Below, in pieces: positions 62,519 to 64,000 of a stretch of DNA of 64,000 nt; position 1 is the stretch's first letter, and every line of letters starts with the position of its first letter. The stretch is from DATFJT01 sp965230755 (GTDB lineage: Bacteria > Bacteroidota > Bacteroidia > Chitinophagales > Saprospiraceae), in assembly GCA_965230755.1 (NCBI GenBank), contig CBDDLT010000014.1, positions 1 through 64,000 on the forward strand. The letters are read 5' to 3'. The notes beneath the pieces were generated by a model that was not told where the DNA came from, did not search any database, and worked only from the letters and a program-made list of their open reading frames with translations. The position numbers and the translations under genes were made by a program.

Positions 62519-63319
62519 ATGTCAAACAGCATTTTTGAATTATGGACCCCAGAACGAATCCGCAGTGCAGTTGCGGAAGATCGGACCGCCTTATGGGCAT
62601 CCGACGCTAAATTTGTTAGCCTGGAAGATTTACCGAAATATCCCTACCAGAGCATTGGAAGACTCTTCTATAACCGCAATGGAGTTGCATATACCGCTTC
62701 AGCGTCCTACGTCGATACCGGTACCAGCTCAATTTTTACCGCAGCGCATGTTCTTGACGCAGCTGCCGGACCTGCCACGGATATTCTCTTTATTCCGGCC
62801 ATGCTGGATAAGACTGATGTAAAGGGTAAGCTCTTTGGATGCTTCCCTCAAATCCCAGGAGGCAAGGGTACGGCTTGGTACGTTGATCCAGGGTGGAATT
62901 CTGCCAAACCCAATCGCGCTTATGATCTCGGTGCAGTAATTCTGGGCAACAACCAATACAAAAAAAGTATCGAATCACTCATCAAAGCCATACCAGTACT
63001 CGCTGATGAGAAAAATACTCGTGAGACCAATTGGACCACTTTTGGCTACCCAGTTCAAAAGAACAACCCGGAAATCCGCATGATGTATCAGACAGGTTCC
63101 TTTATTTCACAAAGTGCTGGAGCCGTCACCAAGGATGGCGATGGATTGACCGGTGGAGTAAGTGGTGGCCCTTGGTTGCGTGGTGGTAGCATACCAGCAA
63201 AGACCAATGGTATACACAGTGGAAGTGATGATATTGGAGTGAGTACGGTATCTCCTTATTTTACCGTTGACCAGCTTGAAAGGATGACTTCTTTGTTGTC
63301 GTCTGCAAGAACAGCTTAG
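62519..63319 (+). CDS. Trypsin-like serine protease without signal peptide
   Basis: A 266-residue serine protease of the chymotrypsin fold. The triad is readable: His in FTAAHVLDAA (near residue 78), Asp in AYDLGAVIL (near 140) and Ser in LTGGVSGGPWLRGG (near 222), the last matching GxSGGP. No export signal or membrane segment precedes the domain, so it should be cytosolic, unless exported by another path. The sequence is higher in GC than most neighbours. V8-like or effector proteases of conflict systems are possible relatives; no partner gene is within view to the left. Confidence 0.78.
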   Translation: MSNSIFELWTPERIRSAVAEDRTALWASDAKFVSLEDLPKYPYQSIGRLFYNRNGVAYTASASYVDTGTSSIFTAAHVLDAAAGPATDILFIPAMLDKTDVKGKLFGCFPQIPGGKGTAWYVDPGWNSAKPNRAYDLGAVILGNNQYKKSIESLIKAIPVLADEKNTRETNWTTFGYPVQKNNPEIRMMYQTGSFISQSAGAVTKDGDGLTGGVSGGPWLRGGSIPAKTNGIHSGSDDIGVSTVSPYFTVDQLERMTSLLSSARTA

Positions 63320-63825
63320 GAGTGCTTAGCGATTAGGTTAAGCAGAATTAATCAGAGCCAAAGTATGATTTTTGTATTAGGATGCTATTGAAGGTATTAT
63401 GGAGATATGGTTGTTGAGTATTTGTATTCTTTAGTTGAATGAATTATGCTTTGGTTTTGGTTTGATATGATGGTTGTAGGGCTTGTTGGTTAGGTGAAAT
63501 ATGAGGTTATTTTTAGTTAAATATTTTGGAGCGTGTTGATGCAAACGGTTCTGTGACATGTTGCGTATCCTAAAGGGCATGCTGTCATCGTTTCTTGTTA
63601 GTGTTCGTAATCTATTCTTTCTGCTAATTCTTTAAATTTCGAATGACATAGAGCTTTTGGTTCTAAATCTATATTTAGTTTTTTCCTAATTTCAAATACA
63701 ACTTAATCACTTATTACTTTGTCAATTTCTTGTATCACTAAACACAGATTACAGATAACGGATGATTATATGGAGCGTCTCTCGACGAAGGAGAGATATG
63801 CTATTATACATATTGTTATAGCCAA
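63320..63825. other. AT-rich stretch without a recognised gene
   Basis: About 500 bp between the trypsin-like gene and the partial gene at the right edge contain no convincing reading frame. A GC-richer segment at about 63530-63595 contains loosely matched inverted elements (AAACG...CGTTT, TGACATG...CATGCTGTCA) that might be a remnant or a weak hairpin, but they do not pair cleanly. No tRNA or other RNA gene was recognised. Confidence 0.5.
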
Positions 63826-64000
63826 TTATTTTCCTGTTCTTATTGCACTAATTTGAAGTAGGTATTTCTCGCCATATGAAGTGAGCTTCCAATAAGTACT
63901 ATTATCGGCAACCGTTCTTTTCTTTGTACCATGTGTTATCAACCCAAGGGCTTGCAATTGTATTTTTATAGCATCAAACACTACATGAGGTATTATAATA
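63826..64000 (-). CDS. Partial gene, C-terminus of a winged-helix-like protein
   Basis: The frame enters from the right edge and stops at TAA (63826-63828), giving 58 residues. The tail ALGLITHG, KKRTVAD, STYWKLTSYGEKYLLQISAIRTGK (key residues T, Y, W, L, T, G, E) is, as I recall, the C-terminal winged-helix ending seen in DUF4062 proteins and some TIR or Swt1-like conflict proteins. That identification is pattern memory and only moderate. The main part lies outside the window. Confidence 0.5.
   Translation of the reverse strand, partial: IIIPHVVFDAIKIQLQALGLITHGTKKRTVADNSTYWKLTSYGEKYLLQISAIRTGK

Overview
The window looks like chromosomal DNA of a Bacteroidota bacterium, probably a Saprospirales-type heterotroph (lineage is inference). 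Visible support: three secreted proteins with a type A C-terminal tail of the type IX secretion system (T9SS), one with a gliding-motility/type B tail, TonB-dependent receptors with carboxypeptidase-like N-terminal domains, many LxxC-type lipoproteins, AT-rich intergenic DNA and few recognisable Shine-Dalgarno sequences. No rRNA, tRNA, CRISPR array, transposase or phage gene was recognised.

Layout. 1-15 kb is mostly housekeeping: a thioredoxin-fold protein, msrA-msrB, a class A penicillin-binding protein, a cell-wall amidase, a nitroreductase, and an argS-glnS-pntA-pntB run ending at a hairpin terminator. 12.7-18.3 kb is disturbed: a di-haem peroxidase, a DUF547 lipoprotein, a Nudix-like gene and an alcohol dehydrogenase each carry one extra base, and at about 15.48 kb a TonB receptor is cut off and runs directly into the headless Nudix-like gene. 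18.3-20.7 kb holds TRAP permease genes dctQ and dctM. 20.7-31.3 kb is a tightly packed minus-strand supra-operon, trpE-G-D-C-F-B-A followed by DAHP synthase, aroB, aroA and aroC. It is preceded by a leader peptide with three Trp codons, then Tyr and Phe, and an intrinsic terminator: a textbook attenuator layout. The TRAP binding protein (TakP-like, 2-oxo acid type) sits beyond it. 32.8-42.1 kb carries a subtilase, recQ, a glycosyltransferase, an M28 peptidase and secreted proteins.

42.2-50.9 kb appears to be a complete uptake and breakdown locus: AraC regulator, TonB receptor, cytosolic GH63-type hydrolase resembling mannosyl/glucosylglycerate hydrolases, GNAT acetyltransferase, sodium:solute symporter and glycerate kinase. 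The proposed job is use of glycosylglycerate compatible solutes: import, hydrolysis to sugar plus glycerate, then phosphorylation of glycerate. Eight single-base insertions and one in-frame TAG interrupt three of its genes. Since the reading frames resume cleanly each time, sequencing error or very recent decay is more likely than old pseudogenes.

50.9-64 kb is accessory: a predicted effector-associated-domain membrane protein with a periplasmic TPR partner, a sulfatase-YHYH-MopE-T9SS fusion, a T9SS endonuclease/phosphatase-family protein, a ParDE toxin-antitoxin pair beside a GGGATTA repeat, a protein with eight cysteine-containing repeats, a leaderless trypsin-like protease and, running off the right edge, the C-terminus of a probable winged-helix protein.
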